Position numbers and translations under genes: made by a program | The notes under the pieces: generated by a model | Databases searched by the model: none | What the model was told of the DNA's origin: nothing | What the model saw: only the letters and a program-made list of their open reading frames with translations | NCBI GenBank assembly: GCA_036426205.1 | Contig: WSYH01002487.1 | Span: 21,862 to 85,861, forward strand | DNA length: 64,000 nt | Source: Ascaphus truei | Taxonomy: Eukaryota; Chordata; Amphibia; Anura; Ascaphidae | Direction: 5' to 3' | Shown here: in pieces, positions 12,372 to 23,519 of the stretch | Position numbering within the stretch: the first letter of the stretch is position 1 | Layout of the letters: the number at the start of each line of letters is the position of its first letter

Positions 12372-12743
12372 ATGTTGAATACCCAGTACGTCCCCACAGA
12401 GCAGTATGAGGAGCTAAAGGCCACTGTGATTGTCTTCAGAGCATCGTTGGAAGCGGAGCTTCGATACCAGGTGACTCTGTATGAGAGGGAGCGTGAGAAG
12501 GCTCAGAAACTGGAGCAAGAGCTGGAGAGACAGAGAGACTGTTCCATTCCCTTGAGTCAGTACATCAAGGAGAAAACAGACGCAGCGGCAACCTTGACGA
12601 CAAAAATTACAGAGCTCCAGAATATGAAGGAGACTCTGATACAGATTCCTCCAATACGTAAAAAGGTATTGGCTCTGCCCAAGCACCAGTATCCCACAGT
12701 AACTAATGCCCATAAGGTCAAGGGTACAGTGAGAGTTGTTTAG
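12372..12743 (+). CDS. LTR-element ORF, hinge-repeat coiled-coil segment
   Basis: A 123-codon frame with three hinge-like motifs spaced about 44-53 residues apart: Y-V-P-T-E-Q-Y-E-E-L-K (12384), S-I-P-L-S-Q-Y-I-K-E-K (12544) and L-P-K-H-Q-Y-P-T-V (12676), separated by E/R/K-rich helices. Alternation of V-P-L-x-x-Y-E-x-L-K hinges with coiled coil is, from memory, like the RAI14 (ankycorbin)/UACA family of actin-associated proteins, so a captured host gene fragment is a reasonable guess. An ordinary rapidly evolving gag coiled coil is the alternative. The matching noisy copies are at 18090-18480 (+) and 6116-6322 (-). Confidence 0.45.
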   Translation: MLNTQYVPTEQYEELKATVIVFRASLEAELRYQVTLYEREREKAQKLEQELERQRDCSIPLSQYIKEKTDAAATLTTKITELQNMKETLIQIPPIRKKVLALPKHQYPTVTNAHKVKGTVRVV

Positions 12744-13326
12744 AGGGGGAAACTCACAAAACTTCCAAAAAAAAAAAAAAAAAAACAAAATTACGAAGTT
12801 TGAGCCACCAAAGAAAGCACTAGCCAAACCTACAGCTGCCCAACAGGCAACAAACAGAGGTAGTAGTGCAGAATCAAAGCCAGAAGAATCCTTAGCTGAA
12901 GAAGCTGAACTGGCGACTCTGTGGTGTGGAGAAGCTGCAGAAAGACCACTTCAAGAGCAGAAAACTCTTAGGGCTAGTCCTAACTGCCCTACAACTGTTG
13001 CCATAAACTTTGTCTACAAAAAGAGGAGTGCCCGACGCAACAGAAATCTCAAGACCGCGCACGCGATAAAAAGACTTTACATGGAAAAAGTCCTCCTCGA
13101 GTCACTGAGGAGTGCTGATCTCAAGCATCTTCGGGAGGAGACAAAAATAAACTGGAGAAAGGGCTCCAATCCCAGCGGGACAGAGGGTTCTCTTCCTCCA
13201 TCCACTCTCATTCAAGTCACAGAGATATCTAGAATGAGAGTGGAAGGATGGGCTTTGGCCGTGGTAAGCCCGGGCTTCCCACAAACAGGGGAGGTATGTA
13301 ACAGGGGACTTATGCCTGTTCAGTAA
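12736..13326 (+). CDS. LTR-element ORF, C-terminal segment
   Basis: Follows an A-rich run (12766-12785) that probably causes the shift from the previous frame. It encodes K-F-E-P-P-K-K-A-L-A-K-P, an Ala/Glu-rich part, then a basic stretch and a helix containing M-E-K-V-L-L-E-S-L, and runs through the polypurine tract into the first bases of the 3' LTR before stopping at 13324. Reading through into the LTR suggests the true C-terminus lies in another frame near 13200-13290. No pol motif. Function unknown. Confidence 0.4.
   Translation: MFRGGNSQNFQKKKKKNKITKFEPPKKALAKPTAAQQATNRGSSAESKPEESLAEEAELATLWCGEAAERPLQEQKTLRASPNCPTTVAINFVYKKRSARRNRNLKTAHAIKRLYMEKVLLESLRSADLKHLREETKINWRKGSNPSGTEGSLPPSTLIQVTEISRMRVEGWALAVVSPGFPQTGEVCNRGLMPVQ
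13281..13296 (+). other. Polypurine tract candidate
   Basis: ACAAACAGGGGAGGTA immediately precedes the TG that opens the 3' LTR; purine-rich and in the expected place for plus-strand priming. Confidence 0.65.
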
Positions 13327-13923
13327 TGTGCCTTTAATCTAGCAGTGTGGTAGTTAATTACTAAACACCACCTGCCTGATTAGATTGCTTACAAAAACCT
13401 GTCTGTTCAGACAGGAAGTGACTCTCCTTAGCTGACTGAGAGCTGACCTTTGGAGAGACAGAGCAGAGGTTCTTGAGTCCCAGGAGGGACTGCCCAAAGA
13501 AACCCAGATCTCTGGAGATGACCAGTCTTGAGCTCTGCCAGCCACACAGCAGAGCTGATTGCACGACACCCAATAAGACTTCTAAACCTGGATGCTGGTA
13601 TTTTTCTGTGCACGCACGGGTGCGGTTAAGGAGAGCAGAGAAGCTTACTCTACAGCTGATAAACAGATAAGACTTTCATTATTAAGAGCCTGCTATCTCT
13701 GGCTATTTTCATGCTATATGTTTGGGATGGGAGAAATGCTTAACTAATGGAGATGTGAACTAATTGCAAGGATTTCACTAGAAATACTCCCAAGTGAATG
13801 GAAGCTTTGTTCCCCCCTGTGTTTGGATAATGTCCTGAGGAAAAGGACAAGGCACAATAAAGCCTATTATAATTTCACATTATAACGACTCCAATTGTGT
13901 ACCTCTGTGAATGTCCGTCTACA
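13297..13923 (+). repeat. 3' LTR of the coiled-coil element (627 bp)
   Basis: Begins TGTAACAGGGGACT and ends CCGTCTACA, so has the TG...CA ends of an LTR. An AATAAAG signal lies near 13856. The solo LTR at 31086-31696 has the same ends and layout with a proven 5-bp target duplication, which fixes the boundaries here. A noisy third copy is at 19048-19670 and partial ones at 9261-9506 (-) and 9507-9890 (+). Confidence 0.9.
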
Positions 13924-14170
13924 CTGACCTCCTGGACTCCCCGACCCCTTTACCTCGGTTTGCGGATTCCGACCTACCTCCCGGCTCTGGACCCGAGGCT
14001 CTCGGTACCAACTATCTTCTGGAACCTCCCTTCTCGTCTGGCGAGTATCTTACTTTATCTTATACTCCCAGACGGTTCCAGACGCCTATTTTCCAATTTC
14101 CAGGCGTGTCCCCGTAGCTGTGTCAGTTTTGGGGTCCTTCCTTGTCCGTGGTGAGCACAGCATAACAGCC
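13924..14170 (+). repeat. 3' fragment of a different gypsy-type LTR
   Basis: Directly abuts the 3' LTR. C/T-rich sequence ends in GGTGAGCACAGCATAACA. The endings at 38601-38623 (GTGGTGAGCTACGCATTACA) and 57690-57715 (GTGGCGAGCACAACC) are similar, so this is probably the end of a gypsy LTR into which the coiled-coil element inserted. Frames of 60-85 codons here have no coding character. Confidence 0.45.
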
Positions 14171-14204
14171 GCTCAGTGATAAGTCATATACTTATATGTA
14201 TAAG

Positions 14205-14595
14205 TATACTCATATATTATATATTTGATATGTGTGTTAACCTGGATGAAAAATAATAATCAGTGGCTGTTTTGTTTAATGATTGTTATTATTTGAGCAA
14301 AAATGTGTTTTCTCTTTAAAGTATAAAGACGCTATACAAATGTATATTTTGATCCTGATTTCAGACCAATATGTTATAATTAATGAGCTAGTGTTTATTA
14401 TCCTACTCATGCTATTTCACTATAATACTAATTTTTTTTGTCATACAACCAAGAAAGAATGAGTCCTATTTATCAAGCAGATTGTGTTAATTCAATGCAG
14501 CATAGTAGTGATTTAATAATCTTTCTTAGCATCTTTTTTTTTTTACTTTGACATATATGATTTAAGTTTGTTATGCAGACTAGGGTTTGCTCTGG
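14205..14595 (+). repeat. Penelope-derived unit, non-coding part
   Basis: Matches 25985-26385 and 24270-24640 of the tandem array almost base for base, ending in GTTATGCAGACTAGGG, where the LINE fragment begins. Confidence 0.85.
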
Positions 14596-14597
14596 AA

Positions 14598-15550
14598 TAG
14601 GGAAAAATGCTTTTCCTACCTATCAGGAAGATCCCAACATGTGTTCATCTCAGGCTTTAACTCCAACCCCCTGGATATCACCTGTGGTGTCCCGCAAGGC
14701 TCTGTTCTGGGGCCCCTACTCTTCTCAGTGTTCATTAATGATCTTCCCACAGCTTGTAAGGAAGCCTCAATACACATGTATGCAGATGACACAATCCTGT
14801 ATGCACACAGCCATAGCCTCTCTGACCTTCAACACATACTTCAGTCTGACTTTTTGAGACTCGAAAACTGGATTTCCCAAAACAAACTGTTTTTAAACAC
14901 TGACAAGACGGTAACAATGGTATTTGGGACCAAGACTAAATTTGTAAAGCTTCCAGTGACTGAGCTCCAGATTAGAACCAACGCTAAAACCACCCTAACA
15001 CCTGTCACTAGTTTTAAATACCTGGGCTTATGGTTTGACTCCCACTTAACATTCGGGATGCACATTGATACCCTGACAACCAAGACCTATGCCAAACTAG
15101 GGGTACTTTACAGGAACAAATCCTCCCTAAGTCTCCTGGTCAGAAAGCGTATTGCACAGCAGATGCTAATGCCAATTATTGACTATGGAGACATAGTATA
15201 TGGCTCGGCTCCTCAAACCCACCTTAGCAAACTTGACACCCTCTATAATTCAATTTGTCATTTTGTTCTCCAATGCAACTACAACACACATCACTGCGAA
15301 ATGCTCAAAGAACTAGATTGGTCATCACTAGAGTCTAGGCGCAAAGTTCACCTTTCCTGTCTCACCCTCAATTACTTTCTGGGCAAGCTACCCAGCTACC
15401 TGAACAAGCTCCTCACCCCTACCACATGCAGTACCTATCACCTGAGATCAGACTCCAAAAGACTATTCATGGTCCCAAGACTCAACAAAGTATCCGGACG
15501 TTCCTCCTTCTCCTTCCGTGCACCCCAAAACTGGAACAACCTACCAGAGA
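14598..15550 (+). pseudogene. LINE reverse transcriptase, C-terminal half (CR1/Rex1-like)
   Basis: One uninterrupted frame from about 14587 to 15561. It starts in the middle of the palm with S-Y-L-S-G-R-S-Q, then G-V-P-Q-G-S-V-L-G-P-L-L-F-S-V-F-I-N-D-L-P (14680-14750), the catalytic Y-A-D-D (14779-14790), L-N-T-D-K-T, Y-L-G-L-W-F-D, and an F-R-A-P-Q-N-W-N-N-L-P ending typical of the thumb and C-terminus of CR1/Rex1/L2-type non-LTR retrotransposons. The 5' half, with the endonuclease, is absent (5' truncation). The last residues are cut by an insertion; the missing C-terminus and 3' tail reappear at 22486-22756. Intact through this stretch, so a fairly young insertion, but it cannot be autonomous. 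Confidence 0.88.
15538..15550 (+). repeat. Target duplication, left copy
   Basis: AACCTACCAGAGA, repeated at 22486-22498. Between them lies the insertion that splits the LINE reading frame. Confidence 0.8.
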
Positions 15551-16152
15551 GAAAACACTAGGGTTAGGGAGTGATCACAGAACCACACCAATTGAAACAA
15601 AATAATGAGTGAATAAATGGTAATCCAAAAAGTGGGTGCAAACTGTGAACTGATTAGTGAATCAGAAAAGGGGGGAAGGAAAACACAAAATGGATGTGTC
15701 TCCTAAAAGAATCCACTATACTGCACTCCTACTTGATTTAAAATTTAACTTTTAATATATTTACATAAAACGTCGTGTATTGTGCATTAAGAATAAATTA
15801 AATAATCAATACCTAGCGTCCGTGTCAGTGGGTGTACGTTGAAATAGTCTCAAACAACAAATTGTAGTAGAGATTACAGGACACAGGGCGCTAATAGTCT
15901 GGGTATAAACCCATCTGGGGCACCTATGAGATCAGGTATATATGTAATTATAAATATAACTTACAAACTCAGTGACTGATTGTGTCATGAAAATACAGCA
16001 GTCCTGCTTCAAACTTTAAACCACAGAGCACTTAGGGATGTCTGTTAGAAAAGTATTACCATCCTATACTGCACCGACACACTTTATTCGAGCAAATACC
16101 CAGTATGTACCTGGCAGATACCTGGAATGCGCCGCTCCTCACCTCTGACAAG
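15551..16152 (+). mobile_element. Inverted-repeat insertion, left part only
   Basis: Matches 21251-21848 of the noisier but complete copy. About 110 bp in, at 15662-15726, begins a 65-bp arm whose inverted partner is at 22420-22482. No reading frame of note. At 16152 the sequence jumps to Penelope-unit sequence, so the rest of the insertion is missing in this copy. Confidence 0.75.
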
Positions 16153-16535
16153 CCCCGGGTGGTGACCGTAACAGAGCTCTGTTACAGCTGGAAGCAAAGA
16201 CCACATATGGGTTGGACACCATGAGCCTCCATGGACTCAAGTTGTTTGGTTTTAATTCAATGCAGCATAGTAGTGATTTAATATTCTTTCTTAGCATCTT
16301 CATCAAATACTGTATAAGAACCTTTTTTTTAAACTTTGACATATATGATTCAAGTTTGTTATGCAGACTAGGGTTATATGACAGCACATACTTGGCATTT
16401 TAAAGAGTATAGAAAATTCGTCGCAACACATACTGAAATTATTACCATGCTATTGTACAGATGGAAGCAAGTCAAAATTACCCCAAGTTCATTGACATTT
16501 ATGCATATCACAAATACTGTAGCTTTCTGACATAG
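16153..16535 (+). pseudogene. Penelope endonuclease tail fragment plus non-coding unit
   Basis: 16153-16253 matches the end of the endonuclease relic at 25612-25715 (GGTGGTGACCGTAACAGAGC onwards). 16254-16535 then matches the start of the non-coding unit at 27545-27820. The same deletion joint occurs at about 27545, so this fragment resembles the fourth array unit. Confidence 0.75.
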
Positions 16536-16559
16536 GAAAAAAAATTATCCAAGAAGAAA

Positions 16560-19060
16560 AAGTGTCCAGAGATGCCTGTGGAGCTACGACATCGTACAAG
16601 CAAAATATGCCATCTGTAGGACTACCACAATGGGGGTTCTAGCAAATACAGTGGCAACAGCAACTCCTGAGGTCGGAAGAAAATTATACCTGATAGCATA
16701 AAATGGAGGAAAAGATGCAGCGTTCCTGTAATGAACCGGTAACCCTGTACTGAACCCTACCCCCGGAAGAGTGGCCTTCCCAGTCAAATTAAAGAGCAAG
16801 ACATCTCTTACGGGGAACCCAAACCGAGTCACACCCACAAAACACCCAAAGAATGGTGGGGTGCCGAACTCGGACCCACAGAAAAGGCCGTCCTTTGATG
16901 AAGAATATGATCAGACAGGAGGACAGAGCGGGAGCAGTGGATCACCGAATATTTCTGTCAGCTAACGCAGCTGCAAGAAACAGGTGGCGTAATATATGAA
17001 GCATGACCTAAAATATTCAAATGAAGATGGAGACCCCCAGTATCCTGAAGGGACGTGTCATCCAAATCAAAAAGGAAGAAAAAGAAAAGCGGTTGTCACT
17101 ACGTGGAAGTAACAGACACGTCCGCAGATCTGTGGAGAGAAAAAGGGGACCGAGTGCCCTGAAGCCTAGAGGAAAGGGAGAATTAGTCCCGCGGTAAGAC
17201 CGAATATCCAGAGGCCCAAGGCAGACAAATCGGGTACCCAAAGAGGTGTTGTCTGGCATGCCAACAGTGAGGGGAACCCTCAACCAGTCATCCCAGGGAA
17301 GTGAGCCGGAAACCAGTGAGTGACGCTCCCTTGACCAGCCCTGAAGACGCCCTGAAAATTGCCAGGCAGAATGTGATCTGCTCTGTGAAATTGAAAGAGA
17401 GAGACAAAATCATGCTGAGCTACAGAAGACTGTGCTCGCAATTGTTTGCGGCCAAGACCGAATGGGAGATCTCAAGAATGAGCTAGATACTGCAAATATC
17501 TCCGCCATGGAGAAAAGCAGCCAATCGGTTAAAATGGTGGCTACGCTAAAGCGGAGTATGAGGAGGCACTGAAGCAGAAAAAGTCTTCCAGCCAAGAGGG
17601 ATTCACACTCTTAATATAGGCTTGATGGCCTACATCTGAGACCAAAAGCTGCCGAACAGACCGGAAGTTTCCAGAAAGGGACTACAAAGTCTCACTGAGG
17701 AGCTGGACAGTCTAAAGAAAAAATATTGGTTATCTTGGTACATTCTCACCCCCCCCCCCGGAGTCTCTCAGAAGGAGCTTCAGACCCTCAACCTAGAGGG
17801 AAGTCTCACGCAGGAGATGTCCATCTCAAACGCGATGGGGTAAATAGAGGAGGGACTGAAAGAAGCCCTGAAAGAAATACAGAGCTGAAAAAAGAGAAAG
17901 TTCAGGTTAATAAAGAGAAAATTAAAACTGAAAGAAGAAAATTTTCAGTTAAAGAACAAGTCAACGAAAAGTTAGATGCAGAGCACGACTGCAGAACCAC
18001 CTGCAGGTCTGCGTACACCCCTCCAGTTGCTGAGGAGAAGCAGCAAACGCTCAGGAAGAAAACTGCAGGCTTCTAAAGAGGTACAAGGCTGCAGGAACGT
18101 CTGAATACCCCAGTACGTCCCACAGAGCAGTATGGGAGCTAAGGCCACGAGCGTATCAGAGCCATCGTGGGACGCGGAGCATGCGATACCAGGTGACTAT
18201 GTATGAGAGGGAGGCGTGAGACGGCTCAGAATGGAGCAAGAGCTGGAGAGACAGGAGCCGGTTCCATTCCCTGAGTCCAGTTACATCAAGAGAAAACAGA
18301 CGCAGCGGCAACCTTGACGGACAAAAATGACAGAGCTCCAGAATATGAAGGAGGACGCTGATAACGATTCCTTCCAAATACGTAAAAAAAAGGTAATTGG
18401 CTCTTCGGGCCAAAGCCCACCAGTTCCCACAGTAACTAATGCCATTCTAATAAGGTCAAGGGGCTACAGTGGGAGTGTTTAGGGGGAACTCACACACAAC
18501 TTCCAAAAAAAAAAACAAAATACGATAGTGGTTGTAGCAATCACCAAAGTAAAAAAGCAACTAGACCAAACTTATCCAGCTGCCCAACAGGCAACAAACA
18601 AGGAGGGTAGTAGTGCAGAATCAAAGCCAGAAGACTCCTTAGCTGAAGAAAAGAAGCTGAACTGGCGACTCTGTGGTGTGGAGAAGCTGCCAGAAAGACC
18701 ACTTCAAAGCAGGAAAAATATTAGGGCTAGTCAAACTGCCCTACAAATGTGCCATACACTTGTCTACAAACGAAGAGGAGGCCCGACGCAACAGAAATTC
18801 AAGACCACGCAACGCGATAATAAAGGACTTACATGAAAAAGTCCTCCTCAGGAGACCTGAGGAGTGCTGATCTCAAGCATCTTCGGGAGGAGACAAAAAA
18901 TAAACTGGGAGAAAGGGCTCCAATCCCAGCGGGACAGGAGGGTTCTCTTCACTCCATCCACTCTCATTCAAGTCACAGAGATATCTAGAATGAGAGTGGA
19001 AGGATGGGCTTGGCCGTGGTAAGCTGAGCTTCCCACAACAGGGGAGGTAGTAACAGGGGA
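16560..19060 (+). pseudogene. Noisy copy of the coiled-coil ORF
   Basis: Same content as 10800-13290 with dozens of frameshifts; the longest remaining frames are 60-116 codons (e.g. 17726-18076, Lys/Glu rich). Contains a short C run (17749-17758) not in the first copy. Not expressible as written. Confidence 0.75.
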
Positions 19061-19670
19061 ATTATGATGTTTCAGATGTGCCTTATTAGCAGTGTGGTTG
19101 TTAATTACTAAACACCACCTGCCTGATTAGATGCTTACAAAAACTGTATTGTTCAGACAGGAAGTGACTCCTTATCTTATCTAGACTGAGAGCCTGACCT
19201 TTGGAGAAAGAACAGGCGAGGGTCCTTGAGTCCCAGCAGGGACTGCCCTAAAGAAACCCAGATCTCTGGAGATCGACAGTTTGAGCTCTGCCCAGCCACA
19301 CAGCCCGAGGCTGATGTGCACGACAACCCAATAAGACTTCTAAACCGGATGCTGGTTTTTCTGTGCACGCACGGGTGCGGTTAAGGAGAGCAGAGAAGAT
19401 TACTCTACAGCTGATAAACAGATAAGACTTTCTTATTTAGAGACTGCTTATATCTGCTTATTTCATGCTATATGTTTGGGATGGGAGAAATGCTTAATAA
19501 TGGAGATGTGAACTAATTGCAAGGATTCACTGAAATACTCCCAAGGTGAATGGAAGCTTGTTCCCCCCTGTGTTTGGATATGTCCTGAGGAAAAGGAAAG
19601 CACAAATAAAGCCATTATAATTTCACATTATACGACTCCAATGGTGTACCTAGCGTGAATGTCGTCTACA
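19048..19670 (+). repeat. Noisy copy of the 3' LTR
   Basis: Starts at GTAACAGGGGAATTATG (initial T lost) after GGGGAGGTA and ends GTCGTCTACA at 19670. Same layout as 13297-13923. Confidence 0.8.
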
Positions 19671-20295
19671 CTGACCTCCTGGACTCCCGACCCTTTACCT
19701 CGGTTTGCGGATTCCGGACCTACCTCCGGCTTGGCACCGAGGGTCTCGGTACACAAACTATCTTTGGAACCTCCCTCGTCTGGGAGTATCTTACTTTATC
19801 TTTTACTCCCAGACGGTTCCAGACGCCTATTTTCAATTTCAGGCGTTGTCCGTAGCTGTGTCAGTTTGGGGTCCTTCCTGTCCGTGGTGGCACAGCATAA
19901 CAGCCGCTCCGTGATAAGTCATATATTACTATGTATAAGTAACTCATATATATATATTTGATAGTGTGTAACCTGGTATGAAAAATAATAATCAGTGGCT
20001 GTTTTGTAATGATTGTTATTATTGAGCAAAATGTGTTTTCTCTTAAGTATAAAGACGCTTAACAATGTATATTTTGATCTGATTTCAGACCAATATGTTA
20101 TAATTAATGAGCAGTGTTTATTATCTACTCATGCGATTTCACATAATACTAATTTTTTTTGTCATACAACCAAGAAAGAATGAGTCCTATTTATCAAGCA
20201 GATGTGGTAATTCAATGCAGCATAGTGTGATTTAATAATCTTTCTTAGCATCGTTTTTTTTTACTTTGACATATATGATTTATTAGTTTGTTATG

Positions 20296-21250
20296 CAGAC
20301 TAGGGTTTGCTCGGAATAGGGAAAAGCTTTTCCTACCTATCAGGAAGATCCCAACATGTGTTCATCTCAGGCTTTAACCAACACCCTGGTACACCTGTGG
20401 GTTGTCCGCAAGGCTCTGTTTGGGCCCCTCTTCTCAGTGTTTCATTAATGATCTTCCCACAGCTTGTAAGAAGCCTCAATAACACATGTTGCAGATGACA
20501 CAATCCGTATGTATGACCACAGCCATAGCCTCTCTGACCTTCAACACATTACTTCAGTTGACTTTTTGAGACTCGAAAACTGGATTTCCCAAAACAAAAT
20601 GTTTTTAAACACTGACAAGACGGGTAACATGGTATTTGGGACCAAGACTAAATTTGAAGCTTCCAGTGACTGAGCTCCAGATAGAACCAACGCTAAAACC
20701 ACCCTAACACCTGTCACTAGTTTTAAAACCTGGGCTTATGGTTGACTCCCACTTAACATTCGGGATGCACCATTGATACCCTGACAACCACGACCTATGC
20801 CAAATGGGGTTACTTTACAGGAAACAAATCCTCCCTAAGTCTCCTTGTCAGAGAGAACGCTATTGCACAGCAGATGTAATGCAATTATGACTAGGGAGAA
20901 TAGTATATGGCTCGGGTCCTCAAACCCACCTTAGCAAACTTGACACCCTCTATAATTCAATTGTCATTTTGTTCTCCAATGAAACTACAACACACATCAC
21001 TGCCGGAATGCTCAAAGAAATAGATTGGTCATCACTAGAGTCTAGGCGCAAAGTTCACCTCTCTGTCTCACCCTCATTACTTTCTGGGCAAGTACCCAGC
21101 ACCTGAACAAGCTCCTCACCCCTACCACATGCAGTACCTATCAACCTGAGATCAGACTCCAAAAGACTATTCATGGTCCCAAGACCAATAAGTCCGGACG
21201 TTCCTCCGTCTCCTTCCGTGCACCCCAAAACTGGAAAAAACCGACCGAGA
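20296..21250 (+). pseudogene. Noisy copy of the LINE reverse transcriptase
   Basis: Parallel to 14598-15550 but with many indels; the VPQGS and ADD regions are recognisable in shifting frames. The left target duplication is damaged (AACCGACCGAGA near 21239). Confidence 0.75.
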
Positions 21251-22485
21251 GAAAACACTAGGGTTAGGGGAGTGATCACAGAAACACACCAATGATTGAA
21301 ACAAAATATGGTGAATAAATGGTAATCCAAAAAGTGGGTGCAAACTGTGAACTGATAGTGAATCAGAAAAGTGGGGAAGAAAACACAAAATGGATGTGTC
21401 TCCTAAAAGAATCCACTATACTGCACTCCTACTTGATTTAAAATTAACTTTTAATATATTTACATAAAAGTCGTCGTGTATTGTGCATTAGATAAATTAA
21501 ATAATCAATACTAGCGTCCGTGTCAGTGGGTGTACGTGTTGAAATGTCTCAAACAACAAATGTAAGAGAGGATACAGGACACAGGGCGCAATAGTCTGGG
21601 GATAAACACATCTGGCGGCACCTATGAGATCAGTGTAATATAATGTAATAATAACTTACAAACTCAGTGACTGATTGTGTCATGAAAATACAGCAGTCCC
21701 TGCATTCAAACTTTAACCACAGAGCACTTAGGGATGTCTGTTAGAAAAGTATTACCATCTATACTGCACCGACAACACTTATTCGAGCAAATACCCGTAT
21801 GTACCTGGCCGATACCTGGAATGCCGCCGCCTCCACCGCTGACAAGCCCCATTGCGTTTGCTTCCCAGCCTGGGTTCATGCCTGGCTGACGGGCGGCTGA
21901 TCTGTGTTAAATGATTAATGATTAGGATTTTAATAGGCGCAAGCTTCGCGGTTTAACGATGGACATAAATTCATGAATTGTAATGCAGTATATATATATA
22001 TACTGTGAAGTCATTGCAGCCAGCGGGGAATAAAATGCTTCAATCCCTGCTGGAAAATACCTCAATGCACCGGGCCGAAAACAGCACAAACCTCAATAAC
22101 ACCAGGTATACCCGAATTCGTGGGACTAGCCGAGCTCGAAGGTAAGTGTGTCGCCAGTGTTATCTGAAGTGCTGCTGACAGTATGGTGATGGAGAGTAAA
22201 AGATCACAGCATTGGAGAGCAATTGTTCACGCATTTGTATCAGTGAATCATTCTACAGCAACACTCCAAATAATCATATTATAAGAGAGCAGGCAGGCTT
22301 GCGCATTGAGTTTAGCGAGAGTATCAAATTCAGATCTACATAGATAGAGCCAGGAGACTACAGAACACTACATAAAAGCAGCTCCAAGTAGGAGACTGAC
22401 AACATTGCGCGTCCAATGGTGCAGTATAGTGGATTCTTTTAGGAGACACATCCATTTTGTGTTTTCCTTCCCCCCTTTTCTGACT
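21251..22485 (+). mobile_element. Inverted-repeat insertion inside the LINE (about 1.2 kb)
   Basis: Flanked by the 13-bp duplication AACCTACCAGAGA (damaged on the left, intact at 22486-22498). A 65-bp arm at about 21363-21426 has its inverted partner at 22420-22482, which reaches the right end; the left arm is preceded by about 110 bp, so the ends are asymmetric. No protein is encoded. The 13-bp duplication favours target-primed retrotransposition over a cut-and-paste transposon. Carries the dispersed block also found at 3080-3265. Confidence 0.6.
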
Positions 22486-22756
22486 AACCTACCAGAGACT
22501 CTCATATCCACCACCAGCTTAAGTTCTTTCAAATCTAAGGCTGTCTCACACTTTAAGCTGGTCTGTAACGTTTCATAGCTCATAATATATTTTTCTTAAC
22601 TGTGCATGCAATGTCTTGTATTAATGTATACCCTGTTCATTTATGTAACTGTATTTGTAACCATGTATTATTTTGTTTTACTCTGTGCCCAGGACTACTT
22701 GAAACGAGAGGTAACTCTCAAGTATTACCTGGTAAATATTTTATAAATAAATAAAA
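22486..22756 (+). pseudogene. LINE C-terminus and 3' tail
   Basis: Resumes the interrupted LINE frame: L-P-E-T-L-I-S-T-T-S-L-S-S-F-K-S-K then a stop at about 22577, followed by AT-rich 3' UTR ending in an ATAAATAAATAAAATA tail. Shows that the LINE and its insertion are one nested structure. The 3' end abuts GGTTATATGACAGCAC, the other side of the Penelope unit. Confidence 0.8.
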
Positions 22757-23040
22757 TAGGTTATATGACAGCACATACTGGCATTTTAAAAGTAGTAGAA
22801 AATTGGTCGCACACATACTGAAAATTATTACCATCCTATTGTACGGATGGAAGTAAGTCAAAATTACCCCAAGTTCATAGACATTTATGCATATCACAAA
22901 TACTGTAGCTTTTAACATCATTTTAATATGAAAGTGGATATTCTTGAATCTTGATACTGTAAGTAGTAATTATTAGACATATTTCACTTCAAACTATACA
23001 TGACATTTGAGGAAAAAGCATACACACGAATCAAAATACT

Positions 23041-23234
23041 GTATTAGACTGTAAGCTACTCGGAGCAGGGACTCCTCTTCCTTAATGTTACTTTTATGTC
23101 TAAAGCAACTTATTCCCATGATCTGTTATGATATTATCTACTTATTGATTACCACATGGATTACTACTAATGTGAAACGCTATGTCATTAATGGCGCTAT
23201 ATAATTAAAGAACATACAAACAATACAATACAGA
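23041..23234 (+). mobile_element. L2/CR1-like 3' end or SINE
   Basis: Contains TGTAAGCTACTCGGAGCAGG, CTCCTCTTCCTTAATG and TGGCGCTATATAAT followed by an ACATACAAACAATACAATAC tail, shared with 34034-34232. Such ends are common to vertebrate L2/CR1-mobilised SINEs. Absent from the same place in the neighbouring array unit (about 24916), so it inserted after the array formed. Confidence 0.75.
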
Positions 23235-23519
23235 GATAAAGAAAAACTATTGTAACTATTCTCATGCAAGATAAAACAACATAATATATATGAAAACAGA
23301 ATATAGGGATTGTGTTTACTCATTAAATGCTCCATTAAATAGGCACCAGATTCATAATCAATTCTATGTTGGCATACAATATCCTCAGAGCACATGTCCA
23401 TAGTGTGATATGGAAAAGAAAACAAACATAAAAAATATGTGTATAATATGGAATGCAAATACTATACACTTAATATCTGATAATAAAGGGAATACTCACA
23501 CTTTGGTAAGGTTGTGATT

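Larger units (their letters stand above)
16536..21845 (+). repeat. Error-rich duplicate of 10795-16152
   Basis: Follows 10795-16152 in the same order over about 5.3 kb: coiled-coil frame, LTR, gypsy LTR fragment, Penelope unit, LINE RT, left part of the insertion. Differences are mostly single-base indels, often at homopolymers, scattered evenly over coding and non-coding sequence. That pattern fits uncorrected long-read sequence better than evolution. Confidence 0.85.
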
